Source of the DNA: Bacillota bacterium | Lineage (GTDB): Bacteria > Bacillota > Dethiobacteria > DTU022 > PWGO01 | NCBI GenBank assembly: GCA_012518215.1 | Contig: JAAYSV010000003.1 | Location: forward strand, 1-64,000 | Reading direction: 5' to 3' | DNA: 64,000 bases | Shown: in pieces, positions 16,886 through 25,900 of the stretch | Layout of the letters: each line of letters starts with the position of its first letter | Position numbering within the stretch: position 1 is the first letter of the stretch | Position numbers and translations under genes: made by a program | Notes under the pieces: model-generated | Databases searched by the model: none | Told to the model about the DNA's origin: nothing | The model's input: only the letters and a program-made list of their open reading frames with translations

Positions 16886-17003
16886 GTCATTCAGAGCAAG
16901 CGGTGTTTCGCATTACGCAGACGTTGTGTTCCGGGTAATGGTGTTGGCAGAAATGATGCTTTTTGATGGTAAGGATAGCGCAGCGTGGAATCTCGGGTAA
17001 AGG
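16886..17003 (+). repeat. Type 2 repeat, copy B
   Basis: Direct copy of 16696-16812 with about a dozen substitutions and no protein-coding pattern. The remaining 120 bp up to the FGGY gene hold a short TGCGGCTCC remnant and a T-rich stretch. Confidence 0.8.
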
Positions 17004-17123
17004 CAAACGCTGTGCCTGGCTTCAGTCGCCTGCGGCTCCCTTTGAATGACAGTACAACAATAGGAAAGGTTGTATTTTTCTATTGTCCCTTTTGTTCTCT
17101 CATTTTTCTGCCACCTTGATGTT

Positions 17124-18725
17124 TTATTCATTCAGGAGCTTGAAATTTTTCCGGTTGCTGTTGTACAGATTTTTGAACACGGCATAATTGCGATCATAGA
17201 TCTCCTTGTTGCCGGAATCGGGATGAAATGTTCTGGTCACAGGGATATGTTTCTTGGCCTCTTCAAAGGAGGAGAACACTCCCAGGCCGACGGCAATCAC
17301 CACCGCTGCACCGACTGTCCCCACATTCTGGGGGCTATCCACCGTCTCCACTTTCCGGCCCAGGACATCGGCAAGAATCTGGCAGGTGACATCTGACAGG
17401 GCGCCTCCGCCCACGAAACGGACTGTCGGTGATATCCTTATTTTTTTCTCCTGAGCTTCTAGCATCCAGGCCAGATGAAAACAGATGCCTTCCAGTACGG
17501 AGCGGATCAGTTCTGTTTTCCCCGTTTCCAGGCTGATGTTGAAGAACGTTCCACGTGCGTTGGGATCTTCAAAAGGACAGCGGTTGCCGTGCAACCACGG
17601 TGTGAAGACTACACCGCTGCTGCCGGCGGGGATACTGTCGACCACGTGGGAGAGATAATCATAAAGACTTTTGTATATCTGTTCTGCAGATTCATCGATC
17701 GTCTTTTTCTGGAGATAGATCCCGATCTCGTCCAGCGCCAGATGATCCTTCACCCACTCAAAACATTTACCGGCAGTCTCCAGTTCGGCAAAATAGTTGA
17801 ATTTACCGTGCTGCGCTCCGACGATCGCGGCAATCATGGCAAAGGGATCGACAATGGATCTGTCAACAACCGTGGAGACCCATCCGGATGTACCCGCGTA
17901 TATATGGGTGTCGCCGAGGGCAACGGAGCCGGCACCCACGCCGATCAGGGAGGCGTCACCGCCACCGCCGAAGACAGCCGTTCCGGGCAGGAGCCCCAGC
18001 TCGGCCGCCGCCTCCGCAGTCACTTCGCCGACCTTGTCGGTTGATTTTCTGATTTCTGCCAGATGGTTCATATTCACACCCAGCATCCTGCATATTTTTT
18101 CGCTCCACCCTTTTTTCCCTTCACGTATATTGTAAAGCAAGGAGGCGAAGGCGGAGTCCTCGGTCATGATGAACTGCCCCGTACAGCGGGCGATCAGATA
18201 CTCTTTTACATCGAGCCACTTGTAGACTTTGCGGAAGATCTCGGGCTCGTTGTTTTCTACCCATTTGTATTTCCATACGGGATCCTTCACACTGGCCGAA
18301 ACTGCGCCCGTTTCCCGTAGCGATTGGATCAATTTGAAGACGTTGACACCGGAAACCATCAGGCCATGCCCCAGCCCTTCCTGCAGTTCCTTTCTGGCAC
18401 GTTGATCCATGTAGCTCATCAGTCGCCGGAGGGGCTTGCCATTCTGATCAACAAGAACCACCCCTTGCATCTGGGAACAGAAAGAGATACCGGCAATATC
18501 CCGGGGATCAATCCCGCTGCCGGTGAGGATGCCCCGTGTTGTCGTACACATCGCTTCCCACAATTCTTCCGGGTCCTGTTCGGCGCCCCCATCCTCCAGA
18601 ATGAAGAGTTCATATGTGGAGTATTCCGAACTCAGCAATTCAATCTCATTACCGATCTCCAGCAGGGAAGTTTTGACCCCCGAAGTTCCTACATCGTAAG
18701 TGATAACACGGATGGGTTCCTGCAA
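17124..18725 (-). CDS. FGGY-family carbohydrate kinase (xylulokinase-like)
   Basis: A 533-residue two-domain ASKHA sugar kinase. The N-terminal phosphate-1 motif is DVGTSGVKTSLLE; GISFCSQMQGVVLVD and MSYMDQRA follow; the adenosine region has FVGGGALSDVTCQILADVLG near the C-terminus. FGGY kinases phosphorylate ketoses, polyols or related compounds; the substrate here is not evident. The TTG at 18725 was chosen because AGGAGGG (18738-18732) sits six bases upstream; the frame is open slightly further. It follows the TetR gene by 18 bp on the same strand and is divergent from an aminotransferase and an aldolase, which suggests kinase and aldolase steps of one pathway. Confidence 0.87.
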   Translation of the reverse strand: MQEPIRVITYDVGTSGVKTSLLEIGNEIELLSSEYSTYELFILEDGGAEQDPEELWEAMCTTTRGILTGSGIDPRDIAGISFCSQMQGVVLVDQNGKPLRRLMSYMDQRARKELQEGLGHGLMVSGVNVFKLIQSLRETGAVSASVKDPVWKYKWVENNEPEIFRKVYKWLDVKEYLIARCTGQFIMTEDSAFASLLYNIREGKKGWSEKICRMLGVNMNHLAEIRKSTDKVGEVTAEAAAELGLLPGTAVFGGGGDASLIGVGAGSVALGDTHIYAGTSGWVSTVVDRSIVDPFAMIAAIVGAQHGKFNYFAELETAGKCFEWVKDHLALDEIGIYLQKKTIDESAEQIYKSLYDYLSHVVDSIPAGSSGVVFTPWLHGNRCPFEDPNARGTFFNISLETGKTELIRSVLEGICFHLAWMLEAQEKKIRISPTVRFVGGGALSDVTCQILADVLGRKVETVDSPQNVGTVGAAVVIAVGLGVFSSFEEAKKHIPVTRTFHPDSGNKEIYDRNYAVFKNLYNSNRKNFKLLNE

Positions 18726-18743
18726 AAATATCCCTCCTAACAA

Positions 18744-19403
18744 TCAATTTGTGGAACCTTTGAAAGCTGCTTTGATAAAATTCATGAACTGTTCGAGCAA
18801 GAGGTCATCATCATCCAATATCTCTTCTCCCGCATATATCTCGAAACGTTTGCGGTAATATTCGCAGGAATAGGCAAACTGCAGCATTACAAAAAGGTTA
18901 TCCAGAAAGAAAGCCAGGAATTGAGAGAGGATATCTTCCCGGACTACACCGGCTTCTTGCGCCTGCCCGATCAGAAAAGTATATACCTTGGCCGAGATGG
19001 ACTCCATCTGGGAAGCAGCTTCCCAGGTGAGTTCTACATTGCTTTCCGAGGTCATCTCGTTGTAAAGGATGGTCAGATTCCGATGGGAGCGAGAGAAAGA
19101 CTGGATCGTGCGCACGATCTTCTCGATTTTAACGAAGATGTCATCGTTGGAGATCAGAATATCATTCATCACTTTCTCCAGGGTATCGATCCCCAGATTC
19201 ACGCAGGTCAGAAAAAGATCTTTCTTGGTATCAAAATACTTGTAGATGGATCCCACACTTATACCTGCTTCCGCGGCGATATCATTGATATTGGCGTTGT
19301 CAAAACCCTTGCAGGCAAATTCCCTGGCAGCCACATCGAGCAAGTTGTTGCGTTTTTCTTCAGAAATTCCTTCAAATGTTTTCTTGTGATATATTTTTCT
19401 CAT
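18744..19403 (-). CDS. TetR/AcrR-family transcriptional regulator
   Basis: The 219-residue protein has an N-terminal TetR helix-turn-helix (AAREFACKGFDNANINDIAA then ISVGSIYKYFDTKKDLFL, residues ~20-65) and a variable all-helical ligand domain. It is encoded just upstream of the FGGY kinase, with 18 bp between its stop and the kinase start, and divergent from the aminotransferase-aldolase pair. Inverted repeats of the form GTGAG...CTCAC lie just downstream of both candidate promoters in the 289-bp divergent gap, so it very likely represses both transcripts and itself until an inducer, probably a pathway substrate or intermediate, binds. Confidence 0.9.
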   Translation of the reverse strand: MRKIYHKKTFEGISEEKRNNLLDVAAREFACKGFDNANINDIAAEAGISVGSIYKYFDTKKDLFLTCVNLGIDTLEKVMNDILISNDDIFVKIEKIVRTIQSFSRSHRNLTILYNEMTSESNVELTWEAASQMESISAKVYTFLIGQAQEAGVVREDILSQFLAFFLDNLFVMLQFAYSCEYYRKRFEIYAGEEILDDDDLLLEQFMNFIKAAFKGSTN

Positions 19404-19446
19404 ACTGCCTCCATTTGCTTCGTCTACTTACTTCGATTTGCCAAAA

Positions 19447-19462
19447 GTGAGTGAATACTCAC
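19447..19462. promoter_or_regulatory. Candidate TetR operator 1 (GTGAGT-GAAT-ACTCAC)
   Basis: Perfect 6-bp arms with a 4-bp centre, 44 bp upstream of the TetR start. It lies just downstream of the candidate minus-strand promoter, where binding would block the regulator-kinase transcript. Its AGTGAG/CTCAC halves recur in operator 2. Confidence 0.65.
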
Positions 19463-19476
19463 CTATTTTATACTTT

Positions 19477-19505
19477 ATTATACATGAATATGTTTTGAAA
19501 CACAA
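19477..19505 (-). promoter_or_regulatory. Promoter for the TetR-kinase transcript
   Basis: On the minus strand TTGTGT (19505-19500), 17-bp spacer and a perfect TATAAT (19482-19477). The -35 is weak. Predicted start is about 19470, just before operator 1. Confidence 0.5.
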
Positions 19506-19593
19506 TATGGACACAAATTAATTATCAGTTAATATCGGTTGATAATCCAAGGAATAGGGAGAAAAAAACACAAAAAGATGTCATTACATTTTG

Positions 19594-19622
19594 TTGACAA
19601 ATGACGATTAATGCCATATAAT
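19594..19622 (+). promoter_or_regulatory. Perfect consensus sigma-A promoter for the aminotransferase-aldolase transcript
   Basis: TTGACA (19594-19599), exactly 17 bp, TATAAT (19617-19622). Such a strong promoter implies that tight repression is needed; operator 2 covers the expected transcription start at about 19629-19635. Confidence 0.8.
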
Positions 19623-19632
19623 TTTATTGGTA

Positions 19633-19646
19633 AGTGAGAGCTCACT
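19633..19646. promoter_or_regulatory. Candidate TetR operator 2 (AGTGAG-AG-CTCACT)
   Basis: Perfect 6-bp arms with a 2-bp centre, 10 bp downstream of the TATAAT. It shares the GTGAG/CTCAC halves of operator 1, but the arms are closer together, so the two sites may differ in affinity. Confidence 0.65.
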
Positions 19647-19692
19647 CGCTTGCAGATTTCGGATCATCAATTTCTACGGGGGAGGAACGCAG

Positions 19693-21171
19693 ATGGATCG
19701 AAGATTTGCCATATCGAAGTATCATGACGCTGCAGCAGTAACCAGACAGCTTGATGAACTGATCAGGAAACCGATCTATACCATCAAGCCGGAGGCATTG
19801 GAACGTTATGAACGAGAATATTATGGAAAGAAGTGCAAGAAATCCAAGGCTATAATTGACCAGGCCATTGATTATATTCCTGGCGGTGTTCAGCATAACC
19901 TGGCTTTCAACCATCCGTTTCCACTGGTTTTTACCAAAGCTGAAGGTCCTTACCTGTATGATATTGATGGCAACAAGTATTACGATTTTTTGCAGGCAGG
20001 AGGCCCCACCGTGCTCGGTTCCAACCCACCTGAAGTAAGGGAGAAGGTAATGGAGCTGCTCAACGAATGCGGACCTTCAACCGGCTTGTTTCATGAATAT
20101 GAGTACAAATTGGCCCGTAAAATAGCGGAACTTTTCCCCGCGGTGGAGATGTTTCGCATGCTGAATTCCGGCTCCGAGAGCTGCATGGCTGCTCTCCGGA
20201 TAGCGCGGCTGGCAACCAAAAAGAAACATATCCTGAAGATGGGCGGAGCCTACCACGGATGGAGTGACCAGCTTGCCTACGGTATTCGTGTCCCGGGCTC
20301 AAGATTCACCCAGGCGCCCGGTATCCCCCTGCATATCTTTGCTCTTACCCAGGAGTTTTTCCCCAATGACCTGGATGATCTGGAAAAAAAGCTGGAGATA
20401 AACAAGTACCGCGGCGGAACTGCAGCGGTGCTGATGGAACCGGTGGGGCCGGAGAGTGGCACCAGGCCCCTGGATTATGATTTCAACAAAGGGGTGGAGA
20501 AACTCTGTCGCAAACACGGCGCCCTGCTGATCTTCGACGAGGTGGTTACCGCTTTCAGAATCGGCCTTTCCGGAGCCCAGGGCTATTTCGGTGTCTCGCC
20601 GGACCTGACCATCTTCGGAAAAGTTGTTGCCGGGGGCTATCCGAGTGCCGGTGGTATCGGAGGCAAGAGGGAATACATGAAATACCTTGCCGCCGGGATC
20701 AAGGGCGGTGACAAACACAAGAAGGCACTCGTAGGTGGCACGTTGGCGGCCAACCCCCTGAGTTGCGTGGCCGGATACTACACCATCTGTGAAATGGAGC
20801 GGACCAACGCGGCGCAGAAAGCCGGTCAGATGGGCGACCGTCTCACCGAGGGGCTGCAGGAACTTATCAAAAAATATAATCTGCCTTTTGTGGCCTTCAA
20901 CCAGGGGTCAATCGTTCATCTGGAAACGGTGGGAACGATGCATTTCACTATCAACATGATGAAACCATGGACCATACCCGGCGTTATCAAGGCTACTTCT
21001 GAACGAAAAACGGAGATGGAGCACATGGGGGCTGCCTACATGGCCGAGGGGCTGGTCACCCTTGCCGGCAGCAGGCTCTATACCAGTGCCGCATATGATG
21101 AAGAGATGATCGATGATGCGCTGACACGCTTTGACAGGGTCTTTGCCAATGTAGCCATGAAAGAAAAATAG
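19693..21171 (+). CDS. Class III aminotransferase, glutamate-1-semialdehyde aminomutase-like
   Basis: The 492-residue PLP enzyme resembles HemL-type proteins: FPLVFTKAEGPYLYDIDGNK, MLNSGSESCMAALRIARL, LLIFDEVVTAFRIG and the Schiff-base lysine in TIFGKVVAGGYPSAGG. No haem genes are near and the protein is longer than HemL (~430), so a catabolic aminotransferase or aminomutase acting on an amino-sugar or amino-alcohol compound is more likely than porphyrin synthesis. The ATG at 19693 follows GGGGGAGGAAC. The open frame extends back to a TTG at 19627, which would lie at the predicted transcription start and in the operator, so it is rejected. The aldolase gene follows by 17 bp. Confidence 0.85.
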   Translation: MDRRFAISKYHDAAAVTRQLDELIRKPIYTIKPEALERYEREYYGKKCKKSKAIIDQAIDYIPGGVQHNLAFNHPFPLVFTKAEGPYLYDIDGNKYYDFLQAGGPTVLGSNPPEVREKVMELLNECGPSTGLFHEYEYKLARKIAELFPAVEMFRMLNSGSESCMAALRIARLATKKKHILKMGGAYHGWSDQLAYGIRVPGSRFTQAPGIPLHIFALTQEFFPNDLDDLEKKLEINKYRGGTAAVLMEPVGPESGTRPLDYDFNKGVEKLCRKHGALLIFDEVVTAFRIGLSGAQGYFGVSPDLTIFGKVVAGGYPSAGGIGGKREYMKYLAAGIKGGDKHKKALVGGTLAANPLSCVAGYYTICEMERTNAAQKAGQMGDRLTEGLQELIKKYNLPFVAFNQGSIVHLETVGTMHFTINMMKPWTIPGVIKATSERKTEMEHMGAAYMAEGLVTLAGSRLYTSAAYDEEMIDDALTRFDRVFANVAMKEK

Positions 21172-21188
21172 GCTGACGAGGTGTAAAA

Positions 21189-22427
21189 ATGAACTTGCGC
21201 GAAGCCAGAAAGATTGTCATTCATGCCGGCAAACAATTGCTCGAATCGGGGTTGATTGCCCGGACATGGGGTAATGTGAGCTGCCGTATCAGTGAGACCC
21301 AGTTTGTAATTACCCCCAGCGGAAGGGCGTATGAAACGTTGACGCCCGATGAGATAGTCCTTGTCAATATCGAAGATTGCAACTATGTGGGCGACCTGAA
21401 ACCATCTTCCGAGAAAGGGATCCATGCGGAGGTGTACAAACGGCGGCACGATGTAAATTTTGTCATCCACACGCATCAGGCCAATGCTTCCATGGTCAGC
21501 CCGTTGCAGATAGGCATTGATGTCACCGACCCGGAAATGGCGGCGATAATTGGACCGCGGGTTCCCACCGCTGCATACGGGCTCCCCGGGACAAAAAAAT
21601 TGGCGAAGGGTGTGGCCGAAGCGCTCATGCCGAACAGCCAGGCGGTCATCATGGCTTATCACGGAGCACTCTGCATGGGGCAGGATTACGAGGAAGCGTT
21701 TCGCGTAGCCTCCACGCTGGAAAAAGCCTGTGCCGATTTTGTCAAGGAACGTTACCTCGTTTTGAGCGGGGATGAGGTATTTGACGAGACGGCCTTGAGG
21801 GAACAATTCGTGGTTTCGGCGACAAACAATACTGCCACACCGGATGTTGCTCCACGGCACCTGTACAACAGTGTCCGCGAGGGAAATGTTTTCAACCTCT
21901 ATCCGGAGGCGGATGCAAAGATCGGGTTTCCCGAGGATAAGAACAGCGGTATTGAAGTGGGGCTTTATGATACATGGTCACGGGAAGGTATCCCCGATGA
22001 GGCCGATCTGCATCGGCAGATCTACCTGAAAAACAAGGGGGCCACGGCTATCATCCATGCCATGTCACCGGACATCTTTACCGTTTCCCGTCTGAAAAAA
22101 ACAATCTATCCCCTGCTGGATGATTTTGCCCAGATCGTCGGAGTCAGTGTTCCGGCACTCGTTTATGACCGGACGATAGAAGCGGCGGAAAGAATAGGCT
22201 GGCTGATGAAAGGGCGCAATGCCGTTTTGATTGAAAATAACGGTGCTCTGTGTTGCGGGCCAAGCAAGAGCGATGCCGCCGCAGTGGCCATGATCATGGA
22301 GAAGGGGTGCAGGACCATTATCGGCTCGAGCCTGTTTGGAAAGGTCAAGCCGATCAGCCCCCTTGAATCTCTCCTGATGCGGTTTGTCTATCTGACCAGA
22401 TATTCAAAGAAAGCAGCGGAAAAATGA
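21189..22427 (+). CDS. Two-domain class II aldolase/adducin family protein
   Basis: The 412-residue protein contains two class II aldolase-like domains. The first (~1-215) keeps the fuculose-phosphate-aldolase features: TWGNVSCRI, TPSGRAYETLTPDEIVLV, the acidic residue in SSEKGIHAEVY, the zinc pair HTH in VIHTHQA and a third histidine in AYHGALCMG. The second (~255-400) has the same layout (DLHRQIYLKNKGATAIIHAM, IENNGALCCG) but has lost most zinc ligands and is probably structural or regulatory. Retro-aldol cleavage of a phosphorylated sugar or polyol would fit the neighbouring FGGY kinase. It is the last gene of the TetR-controlled plus-strand transcript. Confidence 0.83.
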   Translation: MNLREARKIVIHAGKQLLESGLIARTWGNVSCRISETQFVITPSGRAYETLTPDEIVLVNIEDCNYVGDLKPSSEKGIHAEVYKRRHDVNFVIHTHQANASMVSPLQIGIDVTDPEMAAIIGPRVPTAAYGLPGTKKLAKGVAEALMPNSQAVIMAYHGALCMGQDYEEAFRVASTLEKACADFVKERYLVLSGDEVFDETALREQFVVSATNNTATPDVAPRHLYNSVREGNVFNLYPEADAKIGFPEDKNSGIEVGLYDTWSREGIPDEADLHRQIYLKNKGATAIIHAMSPDIFTVSRLKKTIYPLLDDFAQIVGVSVPALVYDRTIEAAERIGWLMKGRNAVLIENNGALCCGPSKSDAAAVAMIMEKGCRTIIGSSLFGKVKPISPLESLLMRFVYLTRYSKKAAEK

Positions 22428-22466
22428 TGATGGAGGCGATTATCAAAAAATAATATTGGAGACGGA

Positions 22467-22745
22467 TTGCCTGGAACACGGGCATCGGAAGAAAAAACTA
22501 TCGTGGAAGGTGTACAGGCAATGCAGGTCTTCTATTCAATCAGCCATGAAATATTCATGCCAGCACCATTCAACACAATTGTATGCGCTACCGGATACAG
22601 CATGGGAACCACAACAGAACTTGACATCATCCACGGACAGAATACAAGCAGCCAGGAATGAGCATCCTTCATAGCAACAGAATTCACACCGATAGAGCAT
22701 GAGAACCAGACTGGACCGAGCAACATCAAAGCAGAATACGATTGA
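22467..22745 (+). pseudogene. Small unknown ORF interrupted by an in-frame TGA
   Basis: From a TTG with GGAG five bases upstream, 64 codons read open (including EIFMPAPFNTIVCATGYSMG) to a TGA at 22659-22661. The same frame then continues another 27 codons (ASFIATEFTPIEHE...) to a second TGA. Codons favour A- and C-ending forms (ACA, ATA, CCA), unlike the G/C-rich neighbours. I do not recognise the protein. It could be a decayed gene piece or chance; no selenocysteine-type hairpin is visible right after the TGA. Confidence 0.3.
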
Positions 22746-22767
22746 CCGGAATCCGTCTCCTGTTTCA

Positions 22768-22804
22768 CAGGGGCAGGCCAACCGGAAGGAACGGCCTGCC
22801 CCTG
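22768..22804. terminator. 12-bp stem hairpin after the aldolase operon
   Basis: CAGGGGCAGGCC pairs perfectly with GGCCTGCCCCTG across a 13-base loop. No T-run follows, so it may be a transcript-end stabiliser or the remains of a repeat rather than a classic terminator. Confidence 0.5.
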
Positions 22805-22908
22805 TCTATTCGGTGTAAGGGCAGATATTGTCAGAAACCCCCGATGGACCGGCGCAAATCTGACCCGGGCCGGGGTTCCGGTACAGAAAATATGCTTGGC
22901 GATGACGA

Positions 22909-22951
22909 AAGCCCAACTGTTGCCGTTTGTCAACAGTTGGGCTTCTATTTT
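22909..22951. terminator. Strong bidirectional rho-independent terminator
   Basis: A perfect 14-bp stem (AAGCCCAACTGTTG / CAACAGTTGGGCTT) with an 8-base loop and CTATTTT after it. It separates the plus-strand aldolase transcript from the convergent 1656-aa secreted protein gene ending 20 bp away. Confidence 0.85.
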
Positions 22952-22971
22952 CGAGTTGGGTGCAACTCTTC

Positions 22972-25900
22972 TTATTTTTTCGCGGCAGGGAACTCATCTA
23001 TCAACCCCACGATATATCTGAGAATCGATATGGCATCGGCTACGGTCAGGGTTTCATTGCCTTCCACCCTGGCTCTGATCATGGCTTCCGGGCCATATTT
23101 TTCTTCTATATCGATCAGTTCCACTATATGCCTGAGAACGATGATGGCATCCTGAACCGATACATCACCGCTTCCCGTGATATCGCCGAATTCAAATTCG
23201 ATTTCGATATAGGTGGCTGTAACTGTTAAATCTTCGGTTACATTCGTGAAATCCCTGTCCCATCCGGTGAAGTTGTAGCCCTCCCTTTCAGGAGCTTCCG
23301 GGGCGGTGGCATCGGCGCCATGATTCACCTCTTCTTCTTTGAGCACCGTTCCGTCATGATCGACGAAGGTAACAGTGTAGGTCTTGATAGTATAGGTGGC
23401 TGTAACCGTCAGATCATTGGTCACGTTCGTGAATGATTTATCCCACCCGGCGAAGTTGTAGCCCTCCCTCCCGGGAACTGCCGGGGCGGTGGCATCGGCG
23501 CCATGATTCACCTCTTCTTCTTTGAGCACCGTTCCGTCATGATCGACGAAGGTAACGGTGTAGGTGTGCGGTTCATATTGAGCAAAGATATATAGATCCG
23601 TGGTTACATTTGTGAATTCCCTGTCCCATCCGGTGAAGGTATGGCCAACCCTTTCCGGAGCCGGTGGGGCGGTGGCATCGGCGCCATGATCCACCTCTTC
23701 TTCCTTGATTATCGACCAATCATGATCGACGAATGAAACGGTGTAGGTTTTGATACTGTAGGTGGCTGTAACCGTCAGGTCGTTGGTCACGTTTGTGAAT
23801 GATTTATCCCATCCGGCGAAGTTGTAGCCAACCCTTTCAGGGGCCGGCGGGGCGGTGGCACTGCCGCCTTGTCGCACGGTTTCCGTCTTGAGCACCGTTC
23901 CGTCATGATCGACGAAGGTAACGGTATGGGACTGATAACATGTGATGATGAATAGTACCGTTGTCCGGTTGCCATGTGTATCCCTGGCTGCAAGATAGAT
24001 TTCATGAATACCGGGGAGGTTGGCTTCCCAGCGAAGCTCTCCGCTGTTATCGCCGAATTCTTCCAGCAGAAGGCCATGGTCGAGCAGGCTGCTTGTAACC
24101 TCCATCTCTATATCATCGCCGTCGGGATCGCTTACCTCGTAAGGAATAACCACCTCATCGCCGATAGCCACATCGTCGATATGAGTCTCGTATTCATCCG
24201 GCTCCAGAAATTCGGGAGCGCTGTTTTCTTCGCTCAGAGAAATCGTGAAGTCATGGCCGCTGCTTTCTCTTTCCAGGCCGCTGACCGGGTCTTTCAGCGA
24301 GATGGTTACCCCGTAATCACCGGGAGCCAGCTCATCGGTTTTCCAGAAGAAATAGTAAGCACCGGGGTTGTAGATGCAGCCTTCCATTTCCGCGCCGTCT
24401 TCGAGCATTTCACCGCCCACCTTTTCGATGGACACCGCCGCTTCCAGGCCGCTGTGATTGGCGTAAACAGCAATGTCAACAGGGATGCCGGGCGGGTGTT
24501 CTCCGCCCGAGGCGGGGGTTGTCTGGAGATGAACGATTTCCGGTGCCGTGCGCTCCTCCCCGTAAATCACTTTCAGAGCGATATTCTTGCAGGGAGCTGC
24601 AGGATCATTGGTTTGTATCTCCAGGACCGTTTCCAGATCTGTCTCCGGAGGCTCGTCGGGCAGTGATAGCGGGATAGTTGCCAGAGTCTCCTGGCCGTCG
24701 TAGAGATTTATCTCTTCTGCCGGGGTGAGGGCCCAGTCTGCTTCCGAGTCAATTTCCACGGTGAGCAACCCGGTCCCGCTGTTTTTGATCAGAAAACGGG
24801 CGGTGGCTTCGGTCTCGCCGGGGGGCACTTCAACCTCGATGTCCGCATCATCCATCTCCAGAACGGGCAGAGACACGAACCCATCGATTGCAAATACCGC
24901 GGATGAGACAGCTTCCGTGAAGTGCAATTCATTGCTGACCCTGACCTTGAAACGGTAATTATCACCGGCAGGGAAGGCACCGGCATAAAGGGTGTGTGAA
25001 TATGTTCCGGGGCCATCGTGGGGGATATCCGCCTCGATGACCTGCCAGTTTTCGTCATCATCGCTGACGAAGATGGTGGAATACAGTGTGCCGTTTCCCG
25101 TCGCTTCCCAGGTCAGATCGAATTCCCCCGAGAGCGGACCGGATTCAGGGGCGATCAATGTTACCCCCGGGTAATCATCCGAATACTCATAGCGAACGGG
25201 ATCAACAAGGATGTCGGACCATGAATAAAGTAGCTTTCCTATCTCAATGGCTGCTTTCTCGGGATGGTCGGGCAGGCCCAGCGAAAATGAAGAGGTTCCG
25301 GCGGGGATCGCCACGGATTGCAGCATGTTCTCGGCAGCGCTGCTGCCGATGAAGCCCCTTTCCAGTATATTCCCGTCTCCATCGAGGAGGTGAACGGCGT
25401 ATTCGGCGTTTGAACGTTCGACACCAAAATTGGCCTTGCCCCTGTAGGGGAAGACCGGGTCCAGAAAGATTTCTGTTTCACCGGAATCGGTATCGATTAT
25501 TTCACCCGACACAAGCAGCAGATCCTTCTCCTCGTCTTCCTCCCCTTCCATGGTTGAGATCCCATGGGAATGCACAACGGATCCCAGTTCAACGGGCGAG
25601 GGTGCGAAGGAAGTGCGTTCGGTGGTTGCGTAGGCGAGCATGGCGTTGTATTCTTCGGTGGTTGGCCAGGGCAGAGCCGCATGGTCGTACATGATGGCTT
25701 CATACAGCGGTTCAAAATACTCATATCTGCCATTGTCCATATATTCGCAGTTGTTTATGGGCCTGTGTCTGTAACCGTTTGCCGAGGCGGGCCGCCACCC
25801 TTTCCTGAAGTCGTGCCATACCTCATCGGAGGGATATACATCAACAAAGCCCAGAGTATGAATGAATTCATGGATTAGCGTGTGATGCTTATCTTTCCCT

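Noticed and set aside
15690-17003. CRISPR array
   Set aside because: Repeats are long, uneven in spacing and diverged, with no constant short repeat and unique spacers, and no cas genes nearby.
19627-19692. Extended N-terminus of the aminomutase-like aminotransferase
   Set aside because: The TTG at 19627 falls at the predicted transcription start and inside the operator, while ATG 19693 has a strong ribosome site.
22659-22661. Selenocysteine at the in-frame TGA
   Set aside because: No stem-loop is visible directly after the TGA and no known selenoprotein motif surrounds it.
22532-22933. 133-codon minus-strand ORF between the aldolase and the secreted protein
   Set aside because: It runs through a strong terminator hairpin and has no clear start signal or known domain; the plus frame is only slightly more convincing.
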